Source: Thalassovita autumnalis
GTDB lineage: Bacteria; Pseudomonadota; Alphaproteobacteria; Rhodobacterales; Rhodobacteraceae
DNA: 64,000 nucleotides
Reading direction: 5' to 3'
Assembly (NCBI RefSeq): GCF_001458255.1
Contig: NZ_CYSB01000027.1
Location: forward strand, 88,306 to 152,305
Every line of letters starts with the position of its first letter. Position 1 is the first letter of the stretch. The notes under the pieces were generated by a model. The model did no database searches. It saw only the letters and a program-made list of their open reading frames with translations, and was not told the origin of the DNA. This document shows positions 8,814-16,888 of the stretch, one piece after another. Position numbers and translations under genes: made by a program.

Positions 8814-9551
8814 ATGATGCAGCACTCATATTTGCGTAAAGTTGCGGCTGGGGTCATGACGGTGGCTGCACTGATTACCACCATGGGAACACCTGCAATG
8901 GCTGAGGCGCCGCTGCCTCTGACCTGCCTGTTGGTGCCCGCCCAGATCAGTGACATCGGCAGTGACCGGGTTGGCATCGTGCGGGATGTGACCGTGCGGC
9001 GCGCGGATTATGTGGCCGCAGGCGATGCGCTGCTGCTGGTGGATGCTGAGGTGGCGCAATCCGATCTGGAGGTGGCCCAGATCAGTATCGCGGCCCTGCA
9101 GGAACGGCTGGAACGTAGCGAGGGCCTGTTGGCGCGTAGCCTGATTTCACAGGATGAGATCGGCACCCTGCGCGCTGATCTGGCGCTGGCCAAGGCAAGC
9201 GCCACCCGTGCCCAGATGGAAATTGACCGCGCCACCATCCGCGCCCCCTTTGCGGGCTATGTGGCAGAGGTGGATGTTGCCGTGGGTGAGTTGATCGGCC
9301 CGGACCCGCTGTTGCGGCTGATTGATGTCACAACGCTACATGCAGAGCTGGTGTTTCTGGCCGGGGCCTACGGGCAGGTTGCCCTGGGCGACGTGATTGC
9401 GGTGCAGGTCGCCGACGCGCAGGTGGAGGCGACGGTCTTTGCCATTGATCCCTTTATTGAGCCCACTTCAAACGCCTTCACGGTGATGGCCGAAATTGCC
9501 AATCCAGACCTCAGCCTGCCCGCCGGCACCAGCTGTCAGGTGGTGAACTGA
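8814..9551 (+). CDS. Small periplasmic adaptor protein (HlyD/RND membrane-fusion family)
   Basis: 245 residues with a Sec signal peptide (basic start, hydrophobic core, cut after AMA near residue 30) in place of a membrane anchor. The body has the two halves of a lipoyl domain (IGIVRDVTVRRADYVAAGDALLLVD and RATIRAPFAGYVAEVDVAVGELIG) around a short coiled hairpin (~75-130), followed by a beta-barrel. It is about 100 residues shorter than normal RND adaptors and lacks the membrane-proximal domain. A strong GGGGGAGGG ribosome site lies just before the ATGATG start. Only 21 bp separate it from the SecA-like gene, so it is likely in the same operon. It could join the two HlyD-type neighbours to form a periplasmic conduit. 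The next gene runs the other way, with stops only 8 bp apart. Confidence 0.75.
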   Translation: MMQHSYLRKVAAGVMTVAALITTMGTPAMAEAPLPLTCLLVPAQISDIGSDRVGIVRDVTVRRADYVAAGDALLLVDAEVAQSDLEVAQISIAALQERLERSEGLLARSLISQDEIGTLRADLALAKASATRAQMEIDRATIRAPFAGYVAEVDVAVGELIGPDPLLRLIDVTTLHAELVFLAGAYGQVALGDVIAVQVADAQVEATVFAIDPFIEPTSNAFTVMAEIANPDLSLPAGTSCQVVN

Positions 9552-9559
9552 CTGTTGTA

Positions 9560-10321
9560 TCAGGTGATGCTGGCAAGTGCAGTTTTCTTGTCAGTTTCAA
9601 AGTAGAAGGTTAGAAAATCGCCTTTGATCTGATCACGCCCTCCGGCGACATGCACCAGCGGCTCTGACCTGGCGGCGGCGATGATCGCCGCGCCGTCGGG
9701 GCGTTCTGCCAATGGGGCCAGCCACTCGGCCAGGGCAGCCTTCGGGATCTCAGCCCGCCGTGTGGTGATCAACCAGGATTGCCTGTCCGGATCCTCTGTC
9801 ACCGTGAAAATCGCGCTTTCTGCCGTAAGCGACCGAAACACCTCAGCCCCTTGATCCACGTCCAGCCCAAAGGCGGCAAATCCTGCGGCCATTGGGGGCC
9901 CAAAAACTTCGGCCGGGGCGGCGGGCAGGCACAGGTAGTCATCGCGGCGGCTGACACCCCCGGGCAGGGCCTTGAACCCACGATAGAGCGGGAAGGGGCT
10001 GCGATCCCCGGCCTCCAACCGGGCGACAACGGCCAACCAGTATTGGGTGTAGAGCCGCACCGACTTGCGATCACAGCGCAACGCCAGACCAATGGCATCA
10101 GACCCGGCGATGGCGCTTGACCAATCCGCCAGCAGGGCGGGATCGATTTGCAGGCCTTGTGCAGCCTGCGCCAACGCTTTGGCCGCCGCTACCGAGGTGT
10201 CACAGAAAAACAGCACCCGCGCCTCCACCCCCTGATCGGTGATCGACCAGGAGCGTTCGAAGGCATCGGTTACCTCCGCCAGTGCGGTGAGGTCTTTGTG
10301 CAGTGCAAGATCCGTTGTCAT
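9560..10321 (-). CDS. Conserved-looking protein of unknown function
   Basis: About 253 residues from the ATG at 10321. An upstream in-frame ATG at 10372 would add 17 residues, and neither start has a good ribosome site. I do not recognise the family. No signal peptide, membrane segment or metal motif is visible. The composition is that of a soluble alpha/beta protein, with two halves of similar flavour (IGLALRCDRKSVRLYTQYW near 95; SAIFTVTEDPDRQSWLITTRR near 180), perhaps an internal duplication. The stretch FPLYRGFKALPGGVSRRDDY around residue 125 is the most distinctive. It is convergent with the adaptor gene and divergent from the outer-membrane barrel gene. Whether it belongs to the export cluster is not known. 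Confidence 0.6.
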   Translation of the reverse strand: MTTDLALHKDLTALAEVTDAFERSWSITDQGVEARVLFFCDTSVAAAKALAQAAQGLQIDPALLADWSSAIAGSDAIGLALRCDRKSVRLYTQYWLAVVARLEAGDRSPFPLYRGFKALPGGVSRRDDYLCLPAAPAEVFGPPMAAGFAAFGLDVDQGAEVFRSLTAESAIFTVTEDPDRQSWLITTRRAEIPKAALAEWLAPLAERPDGAAIIAAARSEPLVHVAGGRDQIKGDFLTFYFETDKKTALASIT

Positions 10322-10403
10322 AGGCGTATGATGACCGCTGGTGCGGGTTAAGAAAACCCTCGTTTTTGGCAAACTTATTGAGCTGTCAGGGGCTTAACCC
10401 ATT

Positions 10404-10436
10404 TGCCGCGCCAGGCGCCCCCCCTGAGGCGCGGCA
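10404..10436. promoter_or_regulatory. Inverted repeat between the unknown gene and the Omp85-like gene
   Basis: TGCCGCGCC (10404-10412) and GGCGCGGCA (10428-10436) form a perfect 9-bp stem around a 15-base GC-rich loop. No T-run follows on either strand, so it is not a standard terminator. It lies between two divergent genes and might be part of the 5' leader of the barrel gene or a protein-binding site. A smaller GGTTAACC palindrome follows ~35 bases downstream. Confidence 0.35.
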
Positions 10437-10552
10437 GGATTGTCGCAACTGCTATAAATAGAAGGCTGGTTAACCCATGATGCTTGACCGGGTGTGGGGG
10501 CTGTGGTGGGCTTTTATCGCAATTGAAGCGCACAGCGCGCAGTGGGGATTTT

Positions 10553-11728
10553 ATGCAGATGACTATTCAAAGGTCCGTCAAAGCCGTGCTTTTGACCTCG
10601 GGCATTGTGCTCCTTTGCGCCACAGGCGCTGCGGCCATCGCGCAGGAAACCCCTTCTGAGGCTGAAATTGACCCGGATTTGGCCGATAACGGCCCCATTG
10701 GTCGGCTGAGCGCCCGCCTGGCCTACAATTCCGATACCGGCGGTGTGGCAGCGCTTGGTTTTTCCACCAACCGCTTGATGGGGCAGGATCAAACGCTGGA
10801 GTTTAATCTGCGCGCGGAGGAAGACGGAACCTCCGCCAGTTTCCGCTACAATAACGATGCGCTGTTCGGCAGTTCACCCCAGTTTGGTCTGAACGTGCTG
10901 CATGCCCAGAAAGACGCAGGGGACATCTACGATTTCAATTCCCGCGTGACCCGGTTGGAGCCGCGCCTGACCTGGCGGCTGTCACCGCAGAGCCGGTTCA
11001 CCGCCTATGGCATTCTTGCAGACACCGAAATCAGCAATGTGCCCGCCACCACCTCCGCACTGATCCGCGCGGATGAGGGGCGGGTCAAAACCACCGGGAT
11101 CGGCGGCAAATACGAACATCAGTTCCGGCCAGAACCGGGCAGCAGCCTGAAACGCGCCCGGGTGCGGTTTGGGTTGGAATATGCCACGTCAGATGCCGAC
11201 AATGATCACATCAAACTGACCACTTCGGCCCAGTCGATCCATGTGCTGGCACAGGGCCGTGTGGTGCTCCGCAGCCAGCTGCGCCTTGGCACATTGCAAA
11301 GCCAATCCGGCACCAGCAGCATTGGCGATCGCTACATGCTGGGGCAGGCCTCCATCCGCGGGTTTGAGTTCGGCGGCTTCGGTCCCCGTGACCTGGCAGT
11401 GGATGGCGATCCGGCGCTTGGCGGCAACAGCTACGGTGTGGCCAAGATTGACGTGCAATTCCCCGGCGCCTTTGGTGAGGCGGGGAGTCGTGTGACGCCG
11501 GGCCTGTTTGTTGATGTCGGCAGCCTGTGGAATTTGGATGATGTGGCCGGTGGTATTGCGGGGGCAGATCCCGTTGATGACAGCGCACGGATGCGGGCGT
11601 CCATCGGGGTGAGCCTGAGCATCAAGACGGGCATTGGGCCACTAAAAATTCACGCCGCCCATCCGATTGCATCTGAAAGCTACGACCGGACCCAGACTTT
11701 TGGTCTGGAGTTGAATGCCACCTTCTAA
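10553..11728 (+). CDS. Omp85/BamA-type outer-membrane beta-barrel without POTRA domains
   Basis: The ATG at 10553 has GGGGA five bases upstream and gives a clear signal peptide (VKAVLLTSGIVLLCATGAAAIA, cut near residue 30); 391 residues in all. The rest is amphipathic beta-strand sequence with the Omp85 landmark RGF motif (ASIRGFEFGGFGPRDLA near residue 290), the following GGNSYGVAKIDVQFP strand, and the family ending GPLKIHAAHPI ... FGLELNATF, whose terminal Phe is a BAM beta-signal. BamA/TamA/TpsB proteins normally carry POTRA domains before the barrel. Here only ~20 residues separate the signal peptide from the first strand, so there is no room for one. It could be an outer-membrane exit pore for the neighbouring RTX system (TpsB-like) or an unrelated barrel. 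Neighbourhood is the only evidence for the link. Confidence 0.75.
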   Translation: MQMTIQRSVKAVLLTSGIVLLCATGAAAIAQETPSEAEIDPDLADNGPIGRLSARLAYNSDTGGVAALGFSTNRLMGQDQTLEFNLRAEEDGTSASFRYNNDALFGSSPQFGLNVLHAQKDAGDIYDFNSRVTRLEPRLTWRLSPQSRFTAYGILADTEISNVPATTSALIRADEGRVKTTGIGGKYEHQFRPEPGSSLKRARVRFGLEYATSDADNDHIKLTTSAQSIHVLAQGRVVLRSQLRLGTLQSQSGTSSIGDRYMLGQASIRGFEFGGFGPRDLAVDGDPALGGNSYGVAKIDVQFPGAFGEAGSRVTPGLFVDVGSLWNLDDVAGGIAGADPVDDSARMRASIGVSLSIKTGIGPLKIHAAHPIASESYDRTQTFGLELNATF

Positions 11729-11791
11729 GCGACTGGAAACCAGAGTTATTGTTCCGCTGGCAGTAGCTTATGCTGGGCTGCGCTGGCGGGG

Positions 11792-12547
11792 TTACTCCCG
11801 CCAGCTGGGATCTTCGGCGTCCAGGGTGGCTTTCAGATAGTCGAAATGCCGGTCCGCCGCGCCAGCGTAGGGCAGCCAACCATCGGCGGTTTTCTGGGCC
11901 ACCTCATCGGAGAGAACTGCCAGAGGCTGACCTGTTGACAGCGCTAGGATCTGCGTTTGCGCAGCCTTTTCAAAGAAATAGAGATCCTCAAACGCGCGGG
12001 CGACGCTGCTGCCGGCGATGCTGACCCCGTGGTTGCCCATGACCAATGCGATATTGCCTTTCATGGCGCGGGCCAAATGGGCGCCTTCCTCGGCGCTGTC
12101 GGAAATGCCGCCAAATTCCAGATCATATCCGGTTTTGCCAAAGAACCGCGCCGTGTTGTTATCAAGCGGCAGCAGCGTTGGATCCTTGAGGCAGGCCAAG
12201 GCGGTGGCATAAGGCGAATGGCAATGCAGGATCACCCGTGCCTCAGGCAATTCCCGGTGCAGCGTGCCGTGCACGGCCCAGGCCGAGGGATCGGGCGCAT
12301 CGGGGCGTGTCATCACCTCAGGGTCGTCGACATCCAGCAGCAACAGATCACTGGCCTTGAGCGTGGCAAAATGCTGCCAGCGCGGGTTCAGTAGGATCTG
12401 GCGCCCATCGGCGCTGACCGCGGCACTGAAATGGTTCGAAACGCTTTCCGACCAGCCAAACCGATGGCACAGGCGGAAGGCAGCGGCGAGGTCCTGGCGC
12501 AGGATTTCCTCACTCTGCGCCTCTTCTAGGGGCATGTCTTTGCTCAT
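11792..12547 (-). CDS. Class II aldolase/adducin-family protein
   Basis: 251 residues, close to the family size of 220-260. Members are zinc-dependent aldolases, decarboxylases or dehydratases of small sugar phosphates and keto acids. The zinc-site histidines are present as HCHSPYA near residue 110 and NHGVSIAG near 175; the N-terminal motif SVSNHFSAAV matches the substrate loop. The start ATG overlaps the stop of the upstream dioxygenase gene by ATGA, so the two are co-translated and probably work on one substrate. The exact substrate cannot be read from the sequence. Confidence 0.8.
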   Translation of the reverse strand: MSKDMPLEEAQSEEILRQDLAAAFRLCHRFGWSESVSNHFSAAVSADGRQILLNPRWQHFATLKASDLLLLDVDDPEVMTRPDAPDPSAWAVHGTLHRELPEARVILHCHSPYATALACLKDPTLLPLDNNTARFFGKTGYDLEFGGISDSAEEGAHLARAMKGNIALVMGNHGVSIAGSSVARAFEDLYFFEKAAQTQILALSTGQPLAVLSDEVAQKTADGWLPYAGAADRHFDYLKATLDAEDPSWRE

Positions 12548-13692
12548 GATTTGAACCTCCCTTCTGAGACCAGTGCGCGATAGGTGGAGCGCATTTCGGC
12601 GCGATCTGTATAACAGCCGCGCAGATAGCGATCCCCGCTTGAGGCGGTGTAAGCCGCGCGACCGTGCACGATGCGGTGATTGTCAAAGACAATGCATTCG
12701 CCCGCGTTCAGGGTAAAGCGCATGACGTATTTCTCTTCCTGCAGCATCCGGCCAAAGCGGCAGAAGGCGGGGTAATAGGTATCCAGCAGCTGTTGCGGCA
12801 GATCGATCAGATCCAGCATGTGCTGGCTGATGGTCAGACCCGAAACCTCGCCATGCTGGTCCAGCTCAATCACGCGCTGGCGGGACCGCATGTCGTAGCT
12901 GTCATGTTCGCAGTAAAACGGAATGTCGATTTCACTCAGCAGTCTGAACCCCTCTGGGTCGCGGCTGCGGAAGTCATTGGCCACGGCAACACCATCGCCA
13001 AATAGGTTGCGCCCGCCCTCAACCGAATTGGCGCGGCAATGAAGGAACTGGATGCCGGGGGCGTGTTCTTCGGCGGGGGTGTCTGTGTGCAGCTCCAGTG
13101 CGGCAGCGGTATAGGCGGTGTTGGTGGGGTTGATATGGGTTTTGACGTCAAAATAGCTGCCAAAGAAGGTGGGGCGGATGGTGCCGATCACCTGCGCCAG
13201 ATCGGTCAGCCCGGCGTCACTGTCGGGCATATCCGTGATGATCGCCACGCCTTCAACCAGTAGCGCTTCGATCCAGCGGGTCACGGCGCTGTGGTTGCTC
13301 AGCAGATCGGGTTGCGAAAACCGGGCCACATCGGCGTAGTGATCGCTGAACCAGGCGCGGCGTTTCAGATCGGCCGGATCAGGGCGCGGGGTGCCTTGGG
13401 TGTAGCCTGCCAGCAGCTCCAGCGGAAAGGCGGAGCGGTGGTTTTCACCGGCCCAATCAATCACCAGATGCTGCCCTTCGATTAGGGCCGCGCGGGCGGT
13501 GGGCGCCTCCGACAGATGGAAGATGTCAAAGCTGCGTTCGCGGGTGCCCGGATCAAAGGAGCTGGGGCAATTGTCACGCAGCCAGTGGTAATTGAAATAG
13601 GCCTGAGGCTGGTCGGGCAGGGGCAGGGTGAGGCCGCTTTCATGCAGGGTGACCTGTTGCGCGGCGGTGGCGGAGGGGTGCGCTATGTTCAT
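12544..13692 (-). CDS. Fe(II)/2-oxoglutarate dioxygenase, gamma-butyrobetaine-hydroxylase-like (TauD family)
   Basis: 382 residues. The N-terminal ~90 residues match the small DUF971-like domain of gamma-butyrobetaine/trimethyllysine dioxygenases (FNYHWLRDNCPSSFDPGTRERSF, with the conserved Cys). The catalytic jelly-roll follows, with the facial-triad HTD near residue 200 (ALELHTDTPAEEH) and the distal His in FDNHRIVHGRAAY near 350, followed by the 2-oxoglutarate Arg (GDRYLRGCYTD). The family hydroxylates quaternary-ammonium substrates such as gamma-butyrobetaine, trimethyllysine or trimethylaminoethylphosphonate. Pairing with a class II aldolase suggests that hydroxylation is followed by carbon-carbon cleavage, as in carnitine-type chemistry; this is inference. 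It is divergent from a LysR regulator that probably controls it. Confidence 0.85.
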   Translation of the reverse strand: MNIAHPSATAAQQVTLHESGLTLPLPDQPQAYFNYHWLRDNCPSSFDPGTRERSFDIFHLSEAPTARAALIEGQHLVIDWAGENHRSAFPLELLAGYTQGTPRPDPADLKRRAWFSDHYADVARFSQPDLLSNHSAVTRWIEALLVEGVAIITDMPDSDAGLTDLAQVIGTIRPTFFGSYFDVKTHINPTNTAYTAAALELHTDTPAEEHAPGIQFLHCRANSVEGGRNLFGDGVAVANDFRSRDPEGFRLLSEIDIPFYCEHDSYDMRSRQRVIELDQHGEVSGLTISQHMLDLIDLPQQLLDTYYPAFCRFGRMLQEEKYVMRFTLNAGECIVFDNHRIVHGRAAYTASSGDRYLRGCYTDRAEMRSTYRALVSEGRFKS

Positions 13693-13783
13693 CTGGTGGG
13701 GTGTCTTCTGTTCGCTGGGTTTCGATATGCGTCAGTTTTGCTTGACTTATTGCGGCGAAAAAGGCCGATTGGATTGGCTGAAA

Positions 13784-13801
13784 GTTAATCAATTACTTAA
13801 C
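13784..13801. promoter_or_regulatory. Candidate LysR operator between the dioxygenase and LysR genes
   Basis: GTTAA-N8-TTAAC is a perfect inverted repeat in the 122-base gap between the two divergent genes, just before the LysR start. LysR-type regulators usually bind such dyads (T-N11-A type) in divergent promoter regions and control themselves and the neighbour. No other dyad of this quality was seen in the gap. Confidence 0.4.
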
Positions 13802-13814
13802 TCATGAGGTGCCG

Positions 13815-14726
13815 ATGCAACAGTTGCCCCCGCTTCGATTGCTGACCACATTTGCCGAAGTTGCGCGCCTTGGCTCCATGCAGGAAGCGGCAGGGCGGCT
13901 GAATGTGACCCGGCCCGCCGTGACGCAGGCGCTGAAAAACCTTGAGGCCCATATCGGCCTTACCCTTCTGGACCGCAGCCGCAAACCGGCCCGCCTGACC
14001 GATGCCGGGCAGCAATTGGCCTGGGCGGTGGAGGCGGGGTTGGGGCAGATCGCAACGGCCATTGCCGATATGCAGGCGGCCGCGCAGGTGGAGGAGGGGC
14101 AGCTGACCCTGTCCTGCACATTGGGGATGGCGACCTATTGGTTGATGCCACGGCTGCCGCAGTTCTATGCGCTGCACCCGGATGTCACGGTGAATGTGCA
14201 GGCGCCCTCATCCGATCTGCCGGCCCTGCGCCCGGGGATCGATATCGCGTTGCGCTATGGCAGTGGCGGTTGGACAGACGGGCAGGTGGTGCCTCTGTTT
14301 CACGAAGAGGTTTGCCCGGTGGGGCACCCGGATCTGGTTGAGAGGTTGCAGGCCGAAACCCACAGCCTGTCTGACGTGGCGCTGATCCATGTTGCCAGCC
14401 CCGAGGCCCGCCACTGGGCCACATGGTCTGACTATCTGCAGAAACAGGGGTTGGCCGCGCCCAAGGCCCGGGGGCAGGTGTTTGACAACTATGTGCAGGC
14501 GGTTCAGGCGATGCAGGATGGCCGTGGGCTGATGTGGGGCTGGCGGTCGATCACCGGGGATTTGGAACGTGATGGCAGCGTGGCGCGCTGGCCGGGTGGG
14601 GCGTTGGATCTGGGCACCGGCTATCACCTGTGTATCCGCCCCGCAGCAGCGGGGCGTGGGCCGGTAGAGGCGTTTCAAACCTGGGTCTTGGCACAGGCCG
14701 CTGCCGAGGCGAGCGAAGTGCCTTAA
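13815..14726 (+). CDS. LysR-family transcriptional regulator (GcvA-like)
   Basis: 303 residues from the ATG at 13815, which has GAGG five bases upstream; an in-frame GTG at 13809 is less likely. The N-terminal winged helix-turn-helix (LLTTFAEVARLGSMQEAAGRLNVTRPAVTQALKNLEAHIGLTLLDRS) is canonical. Residues ~90-295 form the periplasmic-binding-like effector domain. The pattern GIDIALRYGSGGW and W-rich tail are those of the GcvA/AmpR-like branch. It is divergent from the dioxygenase-aldolase pair and is the obvious candidate regulator of it. Confidence 0.9.
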   Translation: MQQLPPLRLLTTFAEVARLGSMQEAAGRLNVTRPAVTQALKNLEAHIGLTLLDRSRKPARLTDAGQQLAWAVEAGLGQIATAIADMQAAAQVEEGQLTLSCTLGMATYWLMPRLPQFYALHPDVTVNVQAPSSDLPALRPGIDIALRYGSGGWTDGQVVPLFHEEVCPVGHPDLVERLQAETHSLSDVALIHVASPEARHWATWSDYLQKQGLAAPKARGQVFDNYVQAVQAMQDGRGLMWGWRSITGDLERDGSVARWPGGALDLGTGYHLCIRPAAAGRGPVEAFQTWVLAQAAAEASEVP

Positions 14727-14814
14727 GAGAATCAGATTCGCCCCTGTCCTGCGCGAAACTGGGGCTGATTTGCCCGCATTTCGGCGTTGATCCGGCCCTG
14801 ACGCGAGGGCAGAG

Positions 14815-14828
14815 CAAAATTAATTTTG
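14815..14828. promoter_or_regulatory. Perfect 14-base palindrome upstream of the ABC operon
   Basis: CAAAATTAATTTTG is identical to its reverse complement. It sits 44 bases before the TTTGACC dyad in the same promoter region and could be a second regulator site. AT-rich palindromes can arise by chance, but this stands out in a ~60% GC background. Confidence 0.35.
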
Positions 14829-14871
14829 TGCCGATTTGCGACAGGATTTTCCGCGAAATCAGGGCGAATTT

Positions 14872-14891
14872 CTTTGACCTCTTGATCAAAG
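14872..14891. promoter_or_regulatory. Candidate RutR-like operator, copy 1 (ABC transporter promoter)
   Basis: CTTTGACC-TCTT-GATCAAAG is an 8+4+8 inverted repeat with one mismatch. It has the same TTTGAyC-N4-GrTCAAA architecture as the site at 28011-28034 in the cof/pyd divergent promoter. The E. coli RutR site is TTGACCA-N2-TGGTCAA, and its half-sites share the core TTGACC/GGTCAA. The RutR-like gene lies at the end of this ABC operon. Confidence 0.55.
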
Positions 14892-15193
14892 CCAGCAGGG
14901 GTAAGCCCCTCAGTCCGTTCGATTTATGAAATTGTAGTGGGGCTAAACCTCGGAAAGCTATGGGATTGTTCAAAACCCAAATAGCCCATGCGCTTTTTGC
15001 ATCATGTCCGCCCCGTCGCGCGGCGGGGGCGGGGCGGCGATGTCGCTGCCGTGAAACTACGGGGATTACCGCGCATAGGTGGTTGAAATCTTCTTTGACT
15101 CACCCTTTGGAAGACGCTTTCAATTGTACCCACACAAAATAAGACCCTGCCTTTTGAGGAGTTAAACGGGGTCGATCAATGGGAGAAATTCAA

Positions 15194-16821
15194 ATGAAAA
15201 TGACCAAATCCACCCTGGTGGCCGGGCTGCTGGCGGGCACGATGTTGTCGACCACGGCTTTCGCTGCGGGCACCCTCCGGTGACCGGCGAGGCGCTGGCC
15301 GATGACCAGACCTTTACCTACCGTATTTTGGACGAACACAGCTCGGTTGATCCGCAGGTTGTTGAAGATGTGTCCGGTGCAGAGATTGTGCGTGACCTGT
15401 TTGAAGGTCTGATGAACCAGGACGAAGACGGCAATCTGGTGCCCGGTGTGGCCACCGGCTACACCTCAAACGACGACAACACCGTCTACACCTTCACCCT
15501 GCGCCCTGAGGCGAAGTGGTCCAACGGCGACACTGTGACTGCGCATGATTTCGTCTTTGCCTGGCGCCGTGCTGCCGATCCGGCGCTGGCCTCGCCCTAT
15601 CAGTGGTTCATTGAGCTGATGTCGATCCAGAATGCTGCGGCGATCATTGCGGGTGAAACTGCCCCGGATCAGCTGGGTGTTAAGGCGCTGGACGATCACA
15701 CCTTTGAGGTGACCCTGTCGGCGCCGCTGCCCTACTTCCCACAGATGACCACCCATTCCACCACCTTCCCGGCCCCTCAGAAAGTGATTGAGGCGCATGG
15801 CGCGGAGTGGACCAAACCGGGCAACATCGTGTCCAACGGGGCCTATGTGCTGACCGAGCATCTGCCGCAGGAACGCTCCACCCGTGAGCGCAACGCGATG
15901 TATTGGGACAACGACAACACCATCGTCGACAAGGTTGTGGCGCTGGTGATCAACGACGAAAACGTCGCCCTGACCCGCTATCTGGCTGGTGAGCTGGACC
16001 GGACCGAAGTGCCCGCAGGCCAGTTCCCGCGCCTGAAGAAAGAGCATCCGGGTGAGGCGATCAGCTTCCCGCGTCTGTGTAACTACTACTACACCTTCAA
16101 CCTCAGTGACTCAGGGCCGGAAGTGTTCAAGGACGTGCGTGTGCGCAAGGCGCTGGCGCTGGCCGTGGACCGCAAGATCATCGTTGAAAACGTGATGGCG
16201 GGTGGTCAGACACAGGCCTATAGCTTTGCACCGACCGCCACCGCGGGCTTCACCCCGCCGACCACCGAAATGGCCACCATGACCCAGGCCGAACGGGATG
16301 CGATGGCGATCGAACTGCTGGCAGAGGCCGGGTATGACAAAGGCAACCCGCTGAAGTTCAACATGATCTACAACACCTCGGAAGGTCACAAGAAGATCGC
16401 CGTGGCGATGAGCCAGATGTGGAAACAGAAGCTGGGCGTCGAAGTTGAGTTGGGCAACATGGAATGGAAAGTGTTCCTTGAAACCCGTGGCAATCAGGAC
16501 TTTGAACTGGCCCGTGGCGCCTGGTGTGGCGACTACAACGAAGCCTCGACCTTCCTTGACCTGCTGGACTCCAACTCGGGCTATAACGACGGCAAGTTCG
16601 TAAGCCCCCGTGTGGATGAACTGCTGGCGGCGGCGAAAACCGCCAAGGATGCCTCGGCCAATTACACCGAAGTGGAACAGATCATTGCCGCCGAAATGCC
16701 GGTGATCCCGATCTACCACTATGCGGGCGTCTACATGATGGACAGCGACGTGGGCAACTGGCCCGTCAACAACGTCGAACAGAACTGGTACTCGAAGAAC
16801 CTCTACAAGATCGCCGAGTAA
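15194..16821 (+). CDS. Peptide/solute ABC transporter substrate-binding protein (OppA/DppA family), frameshifted after the signal peptide
   Basis: The natural start is the ATG at 15194, with GGGAG upstream, which encodes a classic signal peptide (KSTLVAGLLAGTMLSTTAFAAG). That frame stops at 15281. The mature SBP_bac_5 protein continues in the other frame from about 15274: VTGEALADDQTFTYRILDEH through to 16821. One extra base near 15271-15277 would restore the frame and give AAGHPPVTGE. The mature part is full length (~513 residues) and typical of oligopeptide-binding proteins (NQDEDGNLVPGVATGYTSND, VFAWRRAADP, LARGAWCGDYNEAS). Either this is a sequencing or assembly error, or the strain makes a protein without an export signal from the GTG at 15280. 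Downstream permease and ATPase genes are intact, so an error or a very recent mutation is likely. Confidence 0.8.
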
Positions 16822-16837
16822 CCTGACCTGTCCCTTG

Positions 16838-16868
16838 ATCCCGCCGTCCGTACCCCGGGCGGCGGGAT
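16838..16868 (+). promoter_or_regulatory. Intercistronic hairpin between the binding-protein and permease genes
   Basis: ATCCCGCCG (16838-16846) pairs perfectly with CGGCGGGAT (16860-16868); two more GC pairs and a wobble extend it to a 12-bp stem with a 7-base loop. No T-run follows. Such hairpins commonly protect the upstream mRNA or thin out transcription, so that binding protein is made in excess over permease. Confidence 0.65.
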
Positions 16869-16888
16869 TGCTAATGCGAGTGAGATAA

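Larger units (their letters stand above)
14727..15193 (+). promoter_or_regulatory. 467-base intergenic region upstream of the ABC transporter operon
   Basis: No convincing gene was found. It holds a perfect 14-base palindrome (14815-14828), a TTTGACC/GATCAAA dyad (14872-14891) that matches the one in the cof/pyd promoter region, and a GC-rich stretch around 15010-15045. A GGGAGAA ribosome site precedes the signal-peptide ATG at 15194. The short open frame at 14630-14929 crosses the LysR stop and has no protein-like composition. Confidence 0.6.

Noticed and set aside
8780..10477. Shared GCTATAAATAG string before the adaptor gene and before the barrel gene as a common promoter element
   Set aside because: The first copy includes the SecA-like stop codon, and two occurrences of an 11-base string are not enough to claim a regulatory element.
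14630..14929. Possible small gene after the LysR gene
   Set aside because: It overlaps the LysR end in another frame and runs through the promoter palindromes. Translation is not protein-like.
15260..15285. Programmed frameshift in the binding-protein gene
   Set aside because: No slippery heptamer with a following pseudoknot was found, and binding-protein genes are not known to use recoding. A missing base is simpler.
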